From: Microbacteriaceae bacterium 3FA27C10
Lineage (GTDB): Bacteria; Actinomycetota; Actinomycetes; Actinomycetales; Microbacteriaceae
Assembly (NCBI GenBank): GCA_005502775.1
Contig: SCNI01000015.1
Coordinates: forward strand, 16,736-80,735
Length of the DNA: 64,000 nt
Direction: 5' to 3'
Position 1 is the stretch's first letter. The number at the start of each line of letters is the position of its first letter. A program made the translations under genes and the position numbers. Shown piece after piece: positions 18,911-27,362 of the stretch. The notes under the pieces were generated by a model that worked only from the letters and a program-made list of their open reading frames with translations, was not told the origin of the DNA and did no database searches.

Positions 18911-20242
18911 TTAGTAGGAGGTCTGACCCTCGATGGCCTGCTGCCAGATCGGCTTGTTGGCGTCATCGAACTTGTAGATTCCGATGAAGGCCGACGAGGG
19001 CTCGTTCTTCTCGTTGAACGGTCCGACGCCCGACTGACCCTTGTAGTGGATCTCCTTGCCGTCGGTGAGCAGCTTCGAGCAGTCCGCGAAGGTCGTGCAC
19101 TCGGTGCCACCCGTCGATCCGGAGACCGCGGCGAGGTTCTTCTGCACGTCGGCCGACACGTTCGAGCCCGCCTTCTGCGCGGCGAGGGCCGCGAGGATGG
19201 TGGCGTCGTACGACTCGGGGCCGTAGGAGAAGTCGCTCAGGGTCCCACCCTGAACGTCCTTGTACCACGACACGAGCTGCGCCTTGAAGGCGTCGTTCGG
19301 GTTCGCGCCGGGGATCGTGCCCTGGGCGTTCAGGAGGGTTCCCTTGTCGAACGCCGTGCCGTAGTCCGAGGTGTTGCCGTCGGAGTAGTAGGTCTTCGAC
19401 ATGTCGAAGCCCTGTGCGACGAGCTCGGGGATGATCGCCTTGGTCTCATCGAAGGCGAGGATGACGATCGCGTCGGGCTTCGACGCGATGGCCGCGGTCA
19501 CCTCGGAGGAGAAGGTGGTCTGACCGGGAGGGAACTCCTGGCCGGCTCCCTTGGCGCCGTAGACGATCTTTCCACCGGCGGACTCGATCGAGGCCTGGGT
19601 GAAGTCGCGGAGACCGGTGCCGTAGGCGTCGTTGAACACGAGGAAGGCGATGTTCGAGTTGCCGTCACCCGTGATCAGCTGGCCGAGGGCCGAACCCTGC
19701 ACCGAGTCCGGCGGAGCGGTCCGCCAGTAGAACGGGCTGTAGCCCGAGAGCTTCGCAGACGTGTTCGCCGGGGAGATCTGGACGATCTTGGCCGAGGTGA
19801 ACTTGTCGACGACGTTCAGGGAGACACTGGACGAAGCGGCGCCGATGGCGACCGAGACACCCGCATCGATGAGCTTCTGGGCGCTCGCGGTCGAGACCGA
19901 GAGGTCGGTGCTGTCACCGGAGTCGGACTCCAGGATGCACGCCTTCGCCCCGTTCACTCCACCGGCCGCGTTGATGTCGGCGACGGCGAGGCCGACACCG
20001 GCCTGCTCCGGCGGGTTGAGGAACGCGAGGTTACCGGTCTGCGGCAGGATCGTGCCGACGACGAGGCCGTCCTTCGTGCTGGCTCCGCTCGCGCAGGTCG
20101 CGGATGCGTAGGTGGTGGCCGAGTCGGTCGACGCCGTGGTCGACGTCGTGCTGCCCCCGGATGCGCAGCCGGAGAGCGTGATGGCGATGATGCCCGCTCC
20201 CGCCAATACGGCTGTCCGGAGGGCATTCTTGGATCGAATCAT
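18911..20242 (-). CDS. livK: Branched-chain amino acid ABC transporter substrate-binding lipoprotein
   Basis: A 443-residue lipoprotein. The start at ATG 20242 gives a proper signal peptide (MIRSKNALRTAVLAGAG) with lipobox LSGC and lipidated Cys26. The frame runs further upstream but without such a signal. The body is a type I periplasmic-binding fold: VVGTILPQTGNLAFLNPPEQAGVGLAV at the start, then DSGDSTDL, APPDSVQGSALGQLI and YSDGNTSDYG. It captures substrate outside the membrane for LivHMGF, encoded convergently next door. A RBS-like AAGGG precedes the start. Confidence 0.92.
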   Translation of the reverse strand: MIRSKNALRTAVLAGAGIIAITLSGCASGGSTTSTTASTDSATTYASATCASGASTKDGLVVGTILPQTGNLAFLNPPEQAGVGLAVADINAAGGVNGAKACILESDSGDSTDLSVSTASAQKLIDAGVSVAIGAASSSVSLNVVDKFTSAKIVQISPANTSAKLSGYSPFYWRTAPPDSVQGSALGQLITGDGNSNIAFLVFNDAYGTGLRDFTQASIESAGGKIVYGAKGAGQEFPPGQTTFSSEVTAAIASKPDAIVILAFDETKAIIPELVAQGFDMSKTYYSDGNTSDYGTAFDKGTLLNAQGTIPGANPNDAFKAQLVSWYKDVQGGTLSDFSYGPESYDATILAALAAQKAGSNVSADVQKNLAAVSGSTGGTECTTFADCSKLLTDGKEIHYKGQSGVGPFNEKNEPSSAFIGIYKFDDANKPIWQQAIEGQTSY

Positions 20243-20406
20243 CCTGAGAACCCTTTCATGATGCGCGCGCTCTATGAGCTCCCCAGGCGAGAGCCAGCGC
20301 GGTGATTTCACAAAGCTAGGCCGTGATTGTTTCAATCGTGTGTTCTCGGACTACACCAAGCACATCGTTAGCAATTCGTGATAGCCGATCGGGAAGAGCG
20401 ATCGGG

Positions 20407-21717
20407 TCACTTCGCGGGCGTGAGACTGCCGAAGACCGTGCCGATCGTCGCGGGTGCACCGTCGGCTCCGTAGAGCACGGCTGCTGCGGAACCGGCTTGC
20501 TCGACCCCGGCGGCGGAGAGCGAGAGCGGCCCCGTGAGACCGTCGAAATCGATGTCGACTCCGGCCGCCTGCAGCTGGGCGCACTCGTCGTAGGCCGTGC
20601 AGCGCGTGCCCTCGTTCGTCACGATCGGCAGCTGGGCGGCGATCGCCGCACCCGCCGGGTCGCCCGCCGCATTGGCGGCCAGCGCGATCGCGATCACGGC
20701 GTCGTGTGCCTCGGCGGCGAAGCGCGTCGAGCTGAGCCCGGGGGCGATGCCGGCGAGCTGGCCGAGGAACTGCGCGTCGGCGGTCACTCCCGCCCGCACG
20801 CCCGCTACGCAGTCGAGGGCGCCGCCCGCGGCGACGCCGGCGTAGTCGGCCGCGCTCTGGTCGAGCAGGTGGAGTGAGGCCGGAGCGATCCTGCCTGCGG
20901 CGAGCAGGCTGTCGAGCCCGGCCTGGTCGAGCGCGTGCGAGATCACCACCACGGCGTCGGGAGCGGATGCGCCGACCGCGTCGGCCGCCGCCGCGAACGA
21001 CCCCGAGGGCCTCACCAGGGCGTTGGCGGAGACCGTCCCGCCGGCCGCCTGCAGAGCTGTGGTGAACGCGGCGGAGACAGCGGCGCCGTACGCATCGTCG
21101 ACGGCGATGACGCCGACCGTGCTGGCGCCGCCGTGCGTGAGCTGCTGCGCGAGCGCGGAGGCCTGGAGTGCAGCCGAGGGCACGAAAGACGGCGCCGACG
21201 CCGGAGCGGTGTACGCCGAACGGTCGATCGCGGTGTCGGTCGCCGAGGCGAACACCGCCCCGGCTGACGTCACCTGGTTGACCGCCGCGGCGGTGTCAGG
21301 CGAAGACGGGCCGACCACGGCCGTCGCACCCTGGGTGAGGACGGAGCCGGCATCCGCCGTCGCGGAGCCGATGACCCGCAGGTTGCCGCCGAGCACGCCC
21401 GTCGGACTCGCGTCGATCTCCCGCGCAGCGAGTGCGACGCCGGCCGCGACCGCGGCGGCCTCGGCCGATCCGTTGCCGATCGACCCGAGCAGCAGCGCGT
21501 CGCCGCGCACCAGGGCGGCGGGCGGCGCCTCGGCCGCCGGGGTGGCATCCGTGCTCGTCGGAGTGCTCGTGCGGCACGGCGAGCCGGGTGCCGGGCTGCT
21601 GCCCGCATCGGCGCTGCAGCCGGCGCACACGAGGGCGACCGTGGCGGCGAGGGCGAGTACCGTGGCGCCGCGGCGAGCGCCGTGTGGGGCGAACAGTGAC
21701 CGGAGGGGAACGCTCAT
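20407..21717 (-). CDS. LivK-related lipoprotein (type I periplasmic-binding fold), divergent
   Basis: A 436-residue protein from ATG 21717 (MSVPLRS). It has a signal peptide ending in VCAGC with Cys34 as the probable lipidated residue, then a Pro/Thr linker and an alanine-rich binding-protein fold (LLGSIGNGSAEAAAVAAGVALAAREID, VVGPSSPDTAAAVNQV, GVIAVDDAYGAAVSAAF, VVISHALDQAGLDSLL). The C-terminal block RCTAYDECAQLQAAGVDIDFDGLTG parallels livK's ECTTFADCSKLLTDGKEIHYKG. It looks like a diverged livK paralogue. Whether it serves LivHMGF is unknown. Confidence 0.75.
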   Translation of the reverse strand: MSVPLRSLFAPHGARRGATVLALAATVALVCAGCSADAGSSPAPGSPCRTSTPTSTDATPAAEAPPAALVRGDALLLGSIGNGSAEAAAVAAGVALAAREIDASPTGVLGGNLRVIGSATADAGSVLTQGATAVVGPSSPDTAAAVNQVTSAGAVFASATDTAIDRSAYTAPASAPSFVPSAALQASALAQQLTHGGASTVGVIAVDDAYGAAVSAAFTTALQAAGGTVSANALVRPSGSFAAAADAVGASAPDAVVVISHALDQAGLDSLLAAGRIAPASLHLLDQSAADYAGVAAGGALDCVAGVRAGVTADAQFLGQLAGIAPGLSSTRFAAEAHDAVIAIALAANAAGDPAGAAIAAQLPIVTNEGTRCTAYDECAQLQAAGVDIDFDGLTGPLSLSAAGVEQAGSAAAVLYGADGAPATIGTVFGSLTPAK

Positions 21718-21783
21718 GGTGCCCCATCCTGCCATCGCCGCCCATCGACCGGCTGAGCGTGTCTGGGAGGCCCCCTCAGCGGG

Positions 21784-22587
21784 TCAGGGGGCGAGGCCCG
21801 CGAGGGCGAGCGTGCCGGCGCTCGTCGAGCCGGCAGCGGTGCTCAGCTGGCCCGTCACACCGGTGTAGCGGATGGGGACGCGCGCGGTGATGGCATCGAG
21901 GCAGGCCCCGTAGCTCGAGCACTGGGCCGTGCCGCTCGTGACAGCCGGCAGGAACTGCGCGATCGATGCACGCCCGTCGTCACCGGCCAGCTTCGCCGCG
22001 AGGGCGATCATGACCACCGCGTCGTAGCTCTCGGCACCGAAGGCGGTGCCGGCCAGCGTGGGATCCGACGATCTCAGGCGCGCCGTGAACGCTTCGTCGA
22101 CGGCTTCGGCCTCACCGACCGCTGTGACGACGGGGATGCCGGCGGCGACCGCCGCGCTGTCGACCTCGCTTTGCGCGGCCTCGCTGTTGGGCCCCACGAG
22201 CGCGTCGACGGCTTTCGCGGCGAGCGCGGAGACGGAGGCGGCGGCCTTCCCGGCTGTGCCGTCGCCGGGCACCACCACGAGCGGCTTGCCACCCACGCCT
22301 CCCGCCTCGTCGATGTCGCGGGCGGCGAGCTCGGCACCGGCGAGAGAAGCGGCTCCGAGCGCGGCATCCGCGCCGCCGAAGGCGACGACGACGCCGATCG
22401 TGAGGGTGCCGTCGCCCGTCGGCATCGGCTGCGCCATGCTGGCGACGGGCGTGGGGGCGGCGGTATCGCCCGGGGCGGCGGAGGCGAAGCATCCGGTGAG
22501 CGACACGGCCACGGCTGCGGCGAGAGCGGTGAGCGCGGCCAGACGCGGGCCCCGGCCGTTCGGGGCGAAGACGGTGTGCTGGGTCAT
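21784..22587 (-). CDS. Internally shortened LivK-like lipoprotein
   Basis: A 267-residue lipoprotein with lipobox SLTGC (Cys33). The first lobe of the binding fold is present (LTIGVVVAFGGADAALGAASLAGAELAARDIDEAGGVGGKPL, VDALVGPNSEAAQSEVD). It then passes directly from PTLAGTAFGAESYDAVVMIALAAK to the C-terminal block AQCSSYGACLDAITARVPIRYTGVTG. Compared with its neighbour it lacks about 150 residues, mainly the second lobe. The frame is open and the codon usage is like its neighbours, so it appears to be a maintained short form rather than a decayed gene. Confidence 0.7.
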   Translation of the reverse strand: MTQHTVFAPNGRGPRLAALTALAAAVAVSLTGCFASAAPGDTAAPTPVASMAQPMPTGDGTLTIGVVVAFGGADAALGAASLAGAELAARDIDEAGGVGGKPLVVVPGDGTAGKAAASVSALAAKAVDALVGPNSEAAQSEVDSAAVAAGIPVVTAVGEAEAVDEAFTARLRSSDPTLAGTAFGAESYDAVVMIALAAKLAGDDGRASIAQFLPAVTSGTAQCSSYGACLDAITARVPIRYTGVTGQLSTAAGSTSAGTLALAGLAP

Positions 22588-22609
22588 CGTCGCACCACCC
22601 TATCGCTCC

Positions 22610-23584
22610 CTAGAGCAGTTCCTCGGGCACGGCGGACGCCACGGATGCCGAGCGCGGCCTGCGCGCCGACCGCACCATGTCGACCACGAGCAGCAGAGTG
22701 GCGACCCACACGATCGCGAAGCCCACCCAGCGCTCGGGCGGCATCGGCTCGCCGAGAACGAACACCCCGATGCAGAACTGGATGATCGGCGCGAGGAACT
22801 GGATGAAGCCCACGTAGACGAGCGGCAGCCGCCGGGCCGCCGAGGCGAACATCAGCAGCGGCACCGCAGTGGCCACGCCCGAGATCACGAGCAGGCCGGT
22901 GTGCCAGGCGCTCACGGTGCCGAAGGTCAGCCCGGTCAGCTGCGACACCACCACGAGCTGCACGATCGCCACCGGCGCGAGCCAGGCGGTCTCCAGGGTG
23001 AGGCCACTGGCGGCGTCGACGCGGGGCCCGACGTACTTCTTCACGAGCCCGTAGGCGCCGAAGGAACCGGCCAGCACGAGGGCCACCCACGGCACGCTCC
23101 CGTAGCCCACCGAGAGGACCACCACGGCGAGGGCGCTGACGCCCACCGCCGCCCACTGGAGGCGTCGCAGGCGCTCGCGCAGCACGATCACGCCGAGCAG
23201 CACGGTCACGATGGGGTTGATGAAGTAGCCGAGCGAGGTCTCCACCACCTGATCCGACAGGACGCCCAGGATGTAGGTCTGCCAGTTCACGTAGATGAGA
23301 GCACCCGCCGCGCCCATGAGCAGCAGCAGTCTCGGCTGCCGGGCGATCGCGAGGAACGGCCTCCAGGCCCGCGTGGCGGTGAGCAGCACCGCGCAGAACA
23401 CGAGGGAGAACAGGATGCGCCAGCCCACCACCTCGAAGGCGCCGGCCGGACGCAGGAGCAGGAAGTAGAGCGGGAAGACGCCCCAGAGCACGTAGGAGGC
23501 TGCCGCGTAGACCAGCCCCGAACGGAACTGCTGCGCCGCGGAGCCCGCGATCGTCAACGTCGACGGGGGCGGAGTCTCGGGCAC
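22610..23584 (-). CDS. rarD: EamA-family transporter RarD
   Basis: A 324-residue drug/metabolite transporter-type protein of about ten hydrophobic segments. GLVYAAASYVLWGVFPLYFLLL, GWRILFSLVFCAVLL, NWQTYILGVLSDQVVETSLGYFINPIVTVLLGV and the late FIQFLAPIIQFCIGVFVLGEPM match the RarD subfamily. The substrate is unknown despite the historical chloramphenicol-sensitivity label. The start is a GTG at 23584 with TAGAGT 6 bases upstream and no ribosome site. It precedes the shortened lipoprotein gene by 22 bases. Confidence 0.9.
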   Translation of the reverse strand: MPETPPPSTLTIAGSAAQQFRSGLVYAAASYVLWGVFPLYFLLLRPAGAFEVVGWRILFSLVFCAVLLTATRAWRPFLAIARQPRLLLLMGAAGALIYVNWQTYILGVLSDQVVETSLGYFINPIVTVLLGVIVLRERLRRLQWAAVGVSALAVVVLSVGYGSVPWVALVLAGSFGAYGLVKKYVGPRVDAASGLTLETAWLAPVAIVQLVVVSQLTGLTFGTVSAWHTGLLVISGVATAVPLLMFASAARRLPLVYVGFIQFLAPIIQFCIGVFVLGEPMPPERWVGFAIVWVATLLLVVDMVRSARRPRSASVASAVPEELL

Positions 23585-23590
23585 CGCGTC

Positions 23591-23596
23591 ACTCTA
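23591..23596 (-). promoter_or_regulatory. Putative -10 box of a leaderless rarD transcript
   Basis: TAGAGT lies 6 bases before the GTG at 23584, the same spacing as at glmS and truA in this window. It lies just beyond the groES terminator. Confidence 0.45.
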
Positions 23597-23608
23597 CTGC
23601 AGACGCGA

Positions 23609-23640
23609 AGAACCCGGGCGGCCTGAGCCACCCGGGTTCT
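23609..23640 (-). terminator. groES terminator
   Basis: A hairpin with 10-bp outer arms (AGAACCCGGG / CCCGGGTTCT) plus a short inner pairing, directly after the groES stop codon. Confidence 0.75.
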
Positions 23641-23657
23641 CGTGAGTCGTGTCGGCC

Positions 23658-23954
23658 TTAGCGGACGACGACGGCGAGCACGTCGCGAGCCGAGAGGACG
23701 AGGAAGTCCTCACCGGCGTACTTGACCTCGGTTCCGCCGTACTTGGAGTAGATGACCTTGTCGCCGACGGCGACGTCGAGCGGAACGCGGTTGCCGTTGT
23801 CGTCGATGCGGCCGGGGCCGACGGCGACGACTTCACCCTCCTGGGGCTTCTCCTTGGCGGTGTCAGGGATGACGAGACCGGAAGCAGTGGTCTGCTCAGC
23901 TTCGACCTGCTTGATGACGATGCGATCCTCGAGCGGCTTGATGGAGACCGACAC
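23658..23954 (-). CDS. groES: Co-chaperonin GroES (10 kDa)
   Basis: A 98-residue GroES starting at GTG 23954 ([16 protein letters not shown]) with AAGAGG upstream. A longer open frame upstream carries no family similarity. [24 protein letters not shown] is the mobile-loop region that docks on GroEL, and [13 protein letters not shown] closes the barrel. No groEL follows, so groES is a single-gene unit between its own CIRCE-controlled promoter and terminator. GroEL must lie elsewhere. Confidence 0.96.
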   Translation of the reverse strand: MSVSIKPLEDRIVIKQVEAEQTTASGLVIPDTAKEKPQEGEVVAVGPGRIDDNGNRVPLDVAVGDKVIYSKYGGTEVKYAGEDFLVLSARDVLAVVVR

Positions 23955-23999
23955 GGTTGACCTCTTCTTTCTGAATGTCTGTATTTCAAAAACCACGGG

Positions 24000-24026
24000 T
24001 TAGCACCCTCACACCGAGAGTGCTAA
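24000..24026. promoter_or_regulatory. CIRCE operator 1 (HrcA binding site)
   Basis: TTAGCACCC-N9-GAGTGCTAA. It matches the CIRCE consensus TTAGCACTC-N9-GAGTGCTAA with one change in the left arm. It lies between the groES promoter and start codon. Confidence 0.92.
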
Positions 24027-24030
24027 GTCG

Positions 24031-24060
24031 AGTTTAGAGGCTCGTTTGGCACTCGCGCAA
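24031..24060 (-). promoter_or_regulatory. Promoter of groES
   Basis: On the minus strand TTGCGC (24055-24060) and TAAACT (24031-24036) are 18 bases apart. The -35 box lies inside the outer CIRCE and the start point falls at the inner CIRCE, so bound HrcA would block RNA polymerase. Confidence 0.6.
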
Positions 24061-24072
24061 TGTGAGTGCCAA
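24046..24072. promoter_or_regulatory. CIRCE operator 2 (HrcA binding site)
   Basis: TTGGCACTC-N9-GAGTGCCAA, a perfect inverted repeat that departs from consensus by one symmetric base in each arm. It overlaps the groES -35 region and lies 42 bases from the divergent methyltransferase -10 box. Confidence 0.85.
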
Positions 24073-24113
24073 GCTCCACAGCCGGATGCGCCCGGCTCGG
24101 CCATCCGCCTTGG

Positions 24114-24119
24114 TACCGT
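24114..24119 (+). promoter_or_regulatory. Putative -10 box of a leaderless methyltransferase transcript
   Basis: TACCGT is 6 bases before the ATG at 24126, and no ribosome site is visible. Confidence 0.4.
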
Positions 24120-24125
24120 TGCCGG

Positions 24126-25322
24126 ATGGACTCCGCCGAGCTCTCGTTCCTCTTCACCGCCGAAGGGCTCCGGCTTCTCGACTCCTTGCCCGGGTACACG
24201 GCGGGCGGGGCCGTCAAGCAGGTGGCGGAGCTGCGCCGGGCCGGCCATTCCCCCGAGCTCGTCGCGGCCGTGCTCACCCAGGCCCGTCTCCGCGAGAAGG
24301 CCAGGGCCAAGTTCGGCGCCTTCGCCGAGCACCTGCTGTACACCCAGGCCGGCCTCGAGCAGGCGACCCGCCTCAAGGTCGCTGCGCTGCACGCCGGGCG
24401 GTTCCGGGCTGCGGGCGTCTCGCGTGTCGCCGACCTGGGCTGCGGCATCGGGGCCGACGCCCTCGCCATCGCGGCCCTGGACCTGCCCGTGGTCGCGGTC
24501 GAGCGCGACGAGGTCACGGCGGCGATCGCCTCCTACAACCTCGCGAGCTTCCCGAACGCCGAGGTCGTGCACGCGGACGCCGAGGAGTTCGACCTCGACG
24601 CGGCGGGGGCGGACGCGGTGTACCTCGACCCGGCCCGCCGCACCAGCGGCACCAAGAACACCGCCCGCCTCACCCGTCCCGACGACTACTCCCCCTCGGT
24701 CGACTTCGCCTTCGCCCTCGCCGCGCGCCGGCCGACGGGAGTGAAGCTCGGCCCCGGCTTCGACCGCTCGCTCATCCCCGGCGACGCCGAGGCGCAATGG
24801 GTCTCCGACGACGGCCAGGCCGTCGAGATGGGGCTCTGGTTCGGCGCCCTGGCCCGGCCGGGCATCCGCCGCTCTGCGCTCGTGCTCTCGGCGAGCGGGG
24901 CGGCCGAGCTCACGGCGGCGGCCGACAGCGTCGACGCGCCCGTGCGCGAGCTGGGCGAGTTCGTCTACGAGCCCGACGCGGCCGTCATCCGGGCGCGGCT
25001 CATCGGCGCGCTGGCCGAGCAAGTCGATGCCGGGATGCTCTCCCCCGACATCGCCTACCTCACCGGAGACACTCTGGTCGCTTCGCCGTTCGCGAGCGCG
25101 TTCCGGGTGCGCGAACGCCTACCCGCCTCGGAGAATCAGCTCAAGAAGGCGCTGCGCGAGCGTCGCATCGGCACGCTCGAGATCAAGAAGCGTGGAATCG
25201 ACGTCGATCCCGCGACGCTGCGCACACGGCTCGCACTCAAGGGGCCCGAATCGGCCACGCTCATCCTGACCCGGGTCGCCGGAGCGCACGAGGCGCTCCT
25301 GGTCGACCGGGTCGCCGGGTGA
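24126..25322 (+). CDS. Class I SAM-dependent methyltransferase with THUMP-like C-terminal domain
   Basis: A 398-residue protein from ATG 24126 (MDSAELSFLF). The 20 extra codons upstream carry no similarity and run through a CIRCE site. An N-terminal helical region is followed by the SAM-binding motif VADLGCGIGADALAIAAL (about 100-118), AVERDE and YLDPARRTSGTKN (motif IV, DPAR). The C-terminal part (LREFV-like, then NQLKKALRERRIGTLEIKKRGID) matches the THUMP-like domain of a conserved actinobacterial family. Probably an RNA or protein methyltransferase, target unknown. It ends 4 bases from the convergent DUF4190 gene. Confidence 0.8.
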   Translation: MDSAELSFLFTAEGLRLLDSLPGYTAGGAVKQVAELRRAGHSPELVAAVLTQARLREKARAKFGAFAEHLLYTQAGLEQATRLKVAALHAGRFRAAGVSRVADLGCGIGADALAIAALDLPVVAVERDEVTAAIASYNLASFPNAEVVHADAEEFDLDAAGADAVYLDPARRTSGTKNTARLTRPDDYSPSVDFAFALAARRPTGVKLGPGFDRSLIPGDAEAQWVSDDGQAVEMGLWFGALARPGIRRSALVLSASGAAELTAAADSVDAPVRELGEFVYEPDAAVIRARLIGALAEQVDAGMLSPDIAYLTGDTLVASPFASAFRVRERLPASENQLKKALRERRIGTLEIKKRGIDVDPATLRTRLALKGPESATLILTRVAGAHEALLVDRVAG

Positions 25323-25326
25323 ACGG

Positions 25327-25836
25327 TCAGTAGGAGTAGGTGCCCGCGGCGCCGGCGGCCGCGAAGATCACGACGAGGAACACCACGTAGATGATGATGC
25401 CGATCACCCAGAGGCCGGTGAAGACGTAGGACAGGATGAGGCCCGCCTTCGCGAGCCCGCGGCCCTGTTCACCCGTGCGGTCGATCTGCTTGAGGGCGAT
25501 GTGGCCGGTCACGATGCCGGCGATGGAGAACACGAAGGCCAGGATGATGGTGATGATGGCCAGCACGTTCGTCGGCGGCGTCGCCGGAGCCTGGTAGCCG
25601 TAGTAGGGCTGCTGAACGGGCGGCGGCTGGTAGCCGGGAGGGGCCTGCTGGTAGCCGGGCGCGGCGGGAGGCTGCTGGTAGTAGCCCGGTGCCGCGGGAG
25701 GCTGCTGGTACGGCTGCGCCTGCGGCGGATAGCTGGGGGCCGGCGGAACCGGCGGCTGCTGGTAACCGGGCACCGGCGGCGTCACCGGGGGAACCGGCGG
25801 CTCTGCGCCGGGGGTGCTGTTGTTCGTGTCGCTCAC
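25327..25836 (-). CDS. DUF4190 membrane protein with Pro/Tyr/Gln-rich N-terminus
   Basis: A 169-residue protein. Residues 1-80 are low-complexity repeats such as PAAPGYYQQP and QQAPPGYQPP. Then come two membrane spans around a conserved GHIALKQIDRTGEQGRGLAKAGLILSY, the DUF4190 signature. The start is a GTG at 25836 with AAGGG upstream. Function unknown. The disordered cytosolic tail is like that of actinobacterial envelope scaffolds. It follows a shorter paralogue on the same strand. Confidence 0.8.
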   Translation of the reverse strand: MSDTNNSTPGAEPPVPPVTPPVPGYQQPPVPPAPSYPPQAQPYQQPPAAPGYYQQPPAAPGYQQAPPGYQPPPVQQPYYGYQAPATPPTNVLAIITIILAFVFSIAGIVTGHIALKQIDRTGEQGRGLAKAGLILSYVFTGLWVIGIIIYVVFLVVIFAAAGAAGTYSY

Positions 25837-25903
25837 GGGGAGTGCCCTTCTGTGCCGGCGGAGGGGGATGGGCGCAGGCGGCGGACCGCCTGCGCCCTGG
25901 TTC

Positions 25904-26188
25904 TCAGTAGGTGCTGACGGTCACGTTCCCCGCCGCGGCGGCGACGGCGACCACGATGATGATGATGATCCAGAAGATCACGCCGATGGCGCCGATGATG
26001 ATACCGGCGATCGCGAGGCCGCGGCCCGACTCGCCGGTCTTCTTGATCTGGCTGAGCGCGATCGCGCCGATGATCACCGCGATGATGTTGAAGCTCAGGA
26101 TCGACAGCACGAGCGCCACGATCGACAGCACGTTCGTCTTCTGGGCGGGGACCGGCGCGGGTGCGTAGGCGGGGGTGGGTTCAGTCAA
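25904..26188 (-). CDS. Short DUF4190 membrane protein
   Basis: A 94-residue protein with two membrane spans around IGAIALSQIKKTGESGRGLAIAG, the same signature as its downstream neighbour but with only a 15-residue Pro-rich head. The start is a TTG at 26188 with GGAG at good spacing. The two genes look like a tandem duplication, 67 bases apart. Function unknown. Confidence 0.8.
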   Translation of the reverse strand: MTEPTPAYAPAPVPAQKTNVLSIVALVLSILSFNIIAVIIGAIALSQIKKTGESGRGLAIAGIIIGAIGVIFWIIIIIVVAVAAAAGNVTVSTY

Positions 26189-26230
26189 GGTAGGGCTCCA
26201 ATTGTCCTAAGAAAATACGATGACGGCACC

Positions 26231-26260
26231 TATCGTGGCGGGTCGCTGAGAAAGTGTCAA
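26231..26260 (-). promoter_or_regulatory. Candidate promoter of the DUF4190 pair
   Basis: TTGACA (minus strand, 26255-26260) and ACGATA (26231-26236) are 18 bases apart. The start point would be about 35-40 bases before the TTG start. Confidence 0.5.
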
Positions 26261-26276
26261 TGACCGCCGTAACAGT

Positions 26277-27362
26277 TCACGCCGCCGGACGCTCGTCCAC
26301 CTGGATCTGCGTCACCGGCAGCGTCGAGTCCGCGCCGAAGCCGAGGGTCGACGGACGGTGCCCGGACGCGATCAGCTGGGCCCCCAGCGCGGCGATCATC
26401 GCCCCGTTGTCGGTGCACAGCGACAGGGGCGGGATCCGGAGGGTCACGCCCTGGGTCTCGGCCCGCTCGGCCGCCACCTGGCGCACCCGCGCGTTCGCCA
26501 CGACCCCGCCGCCGAGTAGCAGGCGCGGGATGCCGAAGTCTGCGCAGGCCCGGAACGCCTTCGTGAGCAGAACATCCACCACGGCCTCGCGGAAACTCGC
26601 GGCCACGTCGGCCACCGGGATCTCCTCCCCGGCATCGGCGGCGCGCTCGACCCAGCGGGCCACTGCCGTCTTGAGCCCGGAGAACGAGAAGTCGTAACGA
26701 TGTTTCTCGAGGTCTTTGGCCTGCATGAGGCCGCGCGGGAAGTGGATCGCCTTCGGGTCGCCGCCCAGCGCGACGCGGTCGATCTGCGGGCCGCCGGGGT
26801 AGGGCAGACCGAGCACGCGCGCCACCTTGTCGAAGGCCTCGCCTGCGGCGTCGTCGATGGTCTCGCCGAGCAGTTCGACGTCACCCACGAGATCCCGCAC
26901 GACGAGGAGCGAGGTGTGCCCGCCGGAGACGAGCAGGGCGATGGTGGGGTACTCGAGGGCGTCGTCGGCGAGCACGTCGGCACCCACATGGCCCACGAGG
27001 TGGTTCACCGCGTAGAGCGGCTTGCCCGTCGCCACGGCGAGCGCCTTCGCGGCACCGACGCCCACCATGAGCGCACCGGAGAGGCCGGGGCCGCTCGTCA
27101 CGGCGATCGCGTCGATGTCACCGATACCGAGCCCCGCCTCGGCCAGGGCCGCCTCGAGCGTCGGGTTCATCGCCTCGAGGTGGGCGCGCGCGGCGACCTC
27201 GGGAACCACTCCGCCGTAGCGCGCGTGCTCGTCCATCGACGAGGCGATCACGTTGGCGAGCAGCGTCGAGCCGCGCACGATTCCCACGCCGGTCTCGTCG
27301 CACGAGGTCTCGATGCCGAGCACGACGGGCTCCCAGCCTTCTCCCGCGTTCCGCGTCGTCAT
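26277..27362 (-). CDS. tsaD: tRNA t6A37 threonylcarbamoyltransferase TsaD
   Basis: A 361-residue enzyme that transfers threonylcarbamoyl to A37 of ANN-decoding tRNAs. [15 protein letters not shown] opens the ASKHA fold. [10 protein letters not shown] carries the metal-binding histidines, [12 protein letters not shown] and [14 protein letters not shown] follow, and [12 protein letters not shown] is near the end. The start is ATG 27362, overlapping the rimI stop (ATGA). A longer open frame upstream is antisense-like and rejected. It is the last gene of the glmS-to-tsaD operon and needs TsaB and TsaE, encoded upstream. Confidence 0.97.
   Translation of the reverse strand: MTTRNAGEGWEPVVLGIETSCDETGVGIVRGSTLLANVIASSMDEHARYGGVVPEVAARAHLEAMNPTLEAALAEAGLGIGDIDAIAVTSGPGLSGALMVGVGAAKALAVATGKPLYAVNHLVGHVGADVLADDALEYPTIALLVSGGHTSLLVVRDLVGDVELLGETIDDAAGEAFDKVARVLGLPYPGGPQIDRVALGGDPKAIHFPRGLMQAKDLEKHRYDFSFSGLKTAVARWVERAADAGEEIPVADVAASFREAVVDVLLTKAFRACADFGIPRLLLGGGVVANARVRQVAAERAETQGVTLRIPPLSLCTDNGAMIAALGAQLIASGHRPSTLGFGADSTLPVTQIQVDERPAA

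Noticed and set aside
20325..20337. GATTG-TTT-CAATC palindrome upstream of livK as an operator
   Set aside because: Only 5-base arms, no second site and no known regulator to match.
20385..20405. CCGATCG / CGATCGG hairpin after the divergent lipoprotein gene as a terminator
   Set aside because: A 7-bp stem without a T-run. Too weak to call.
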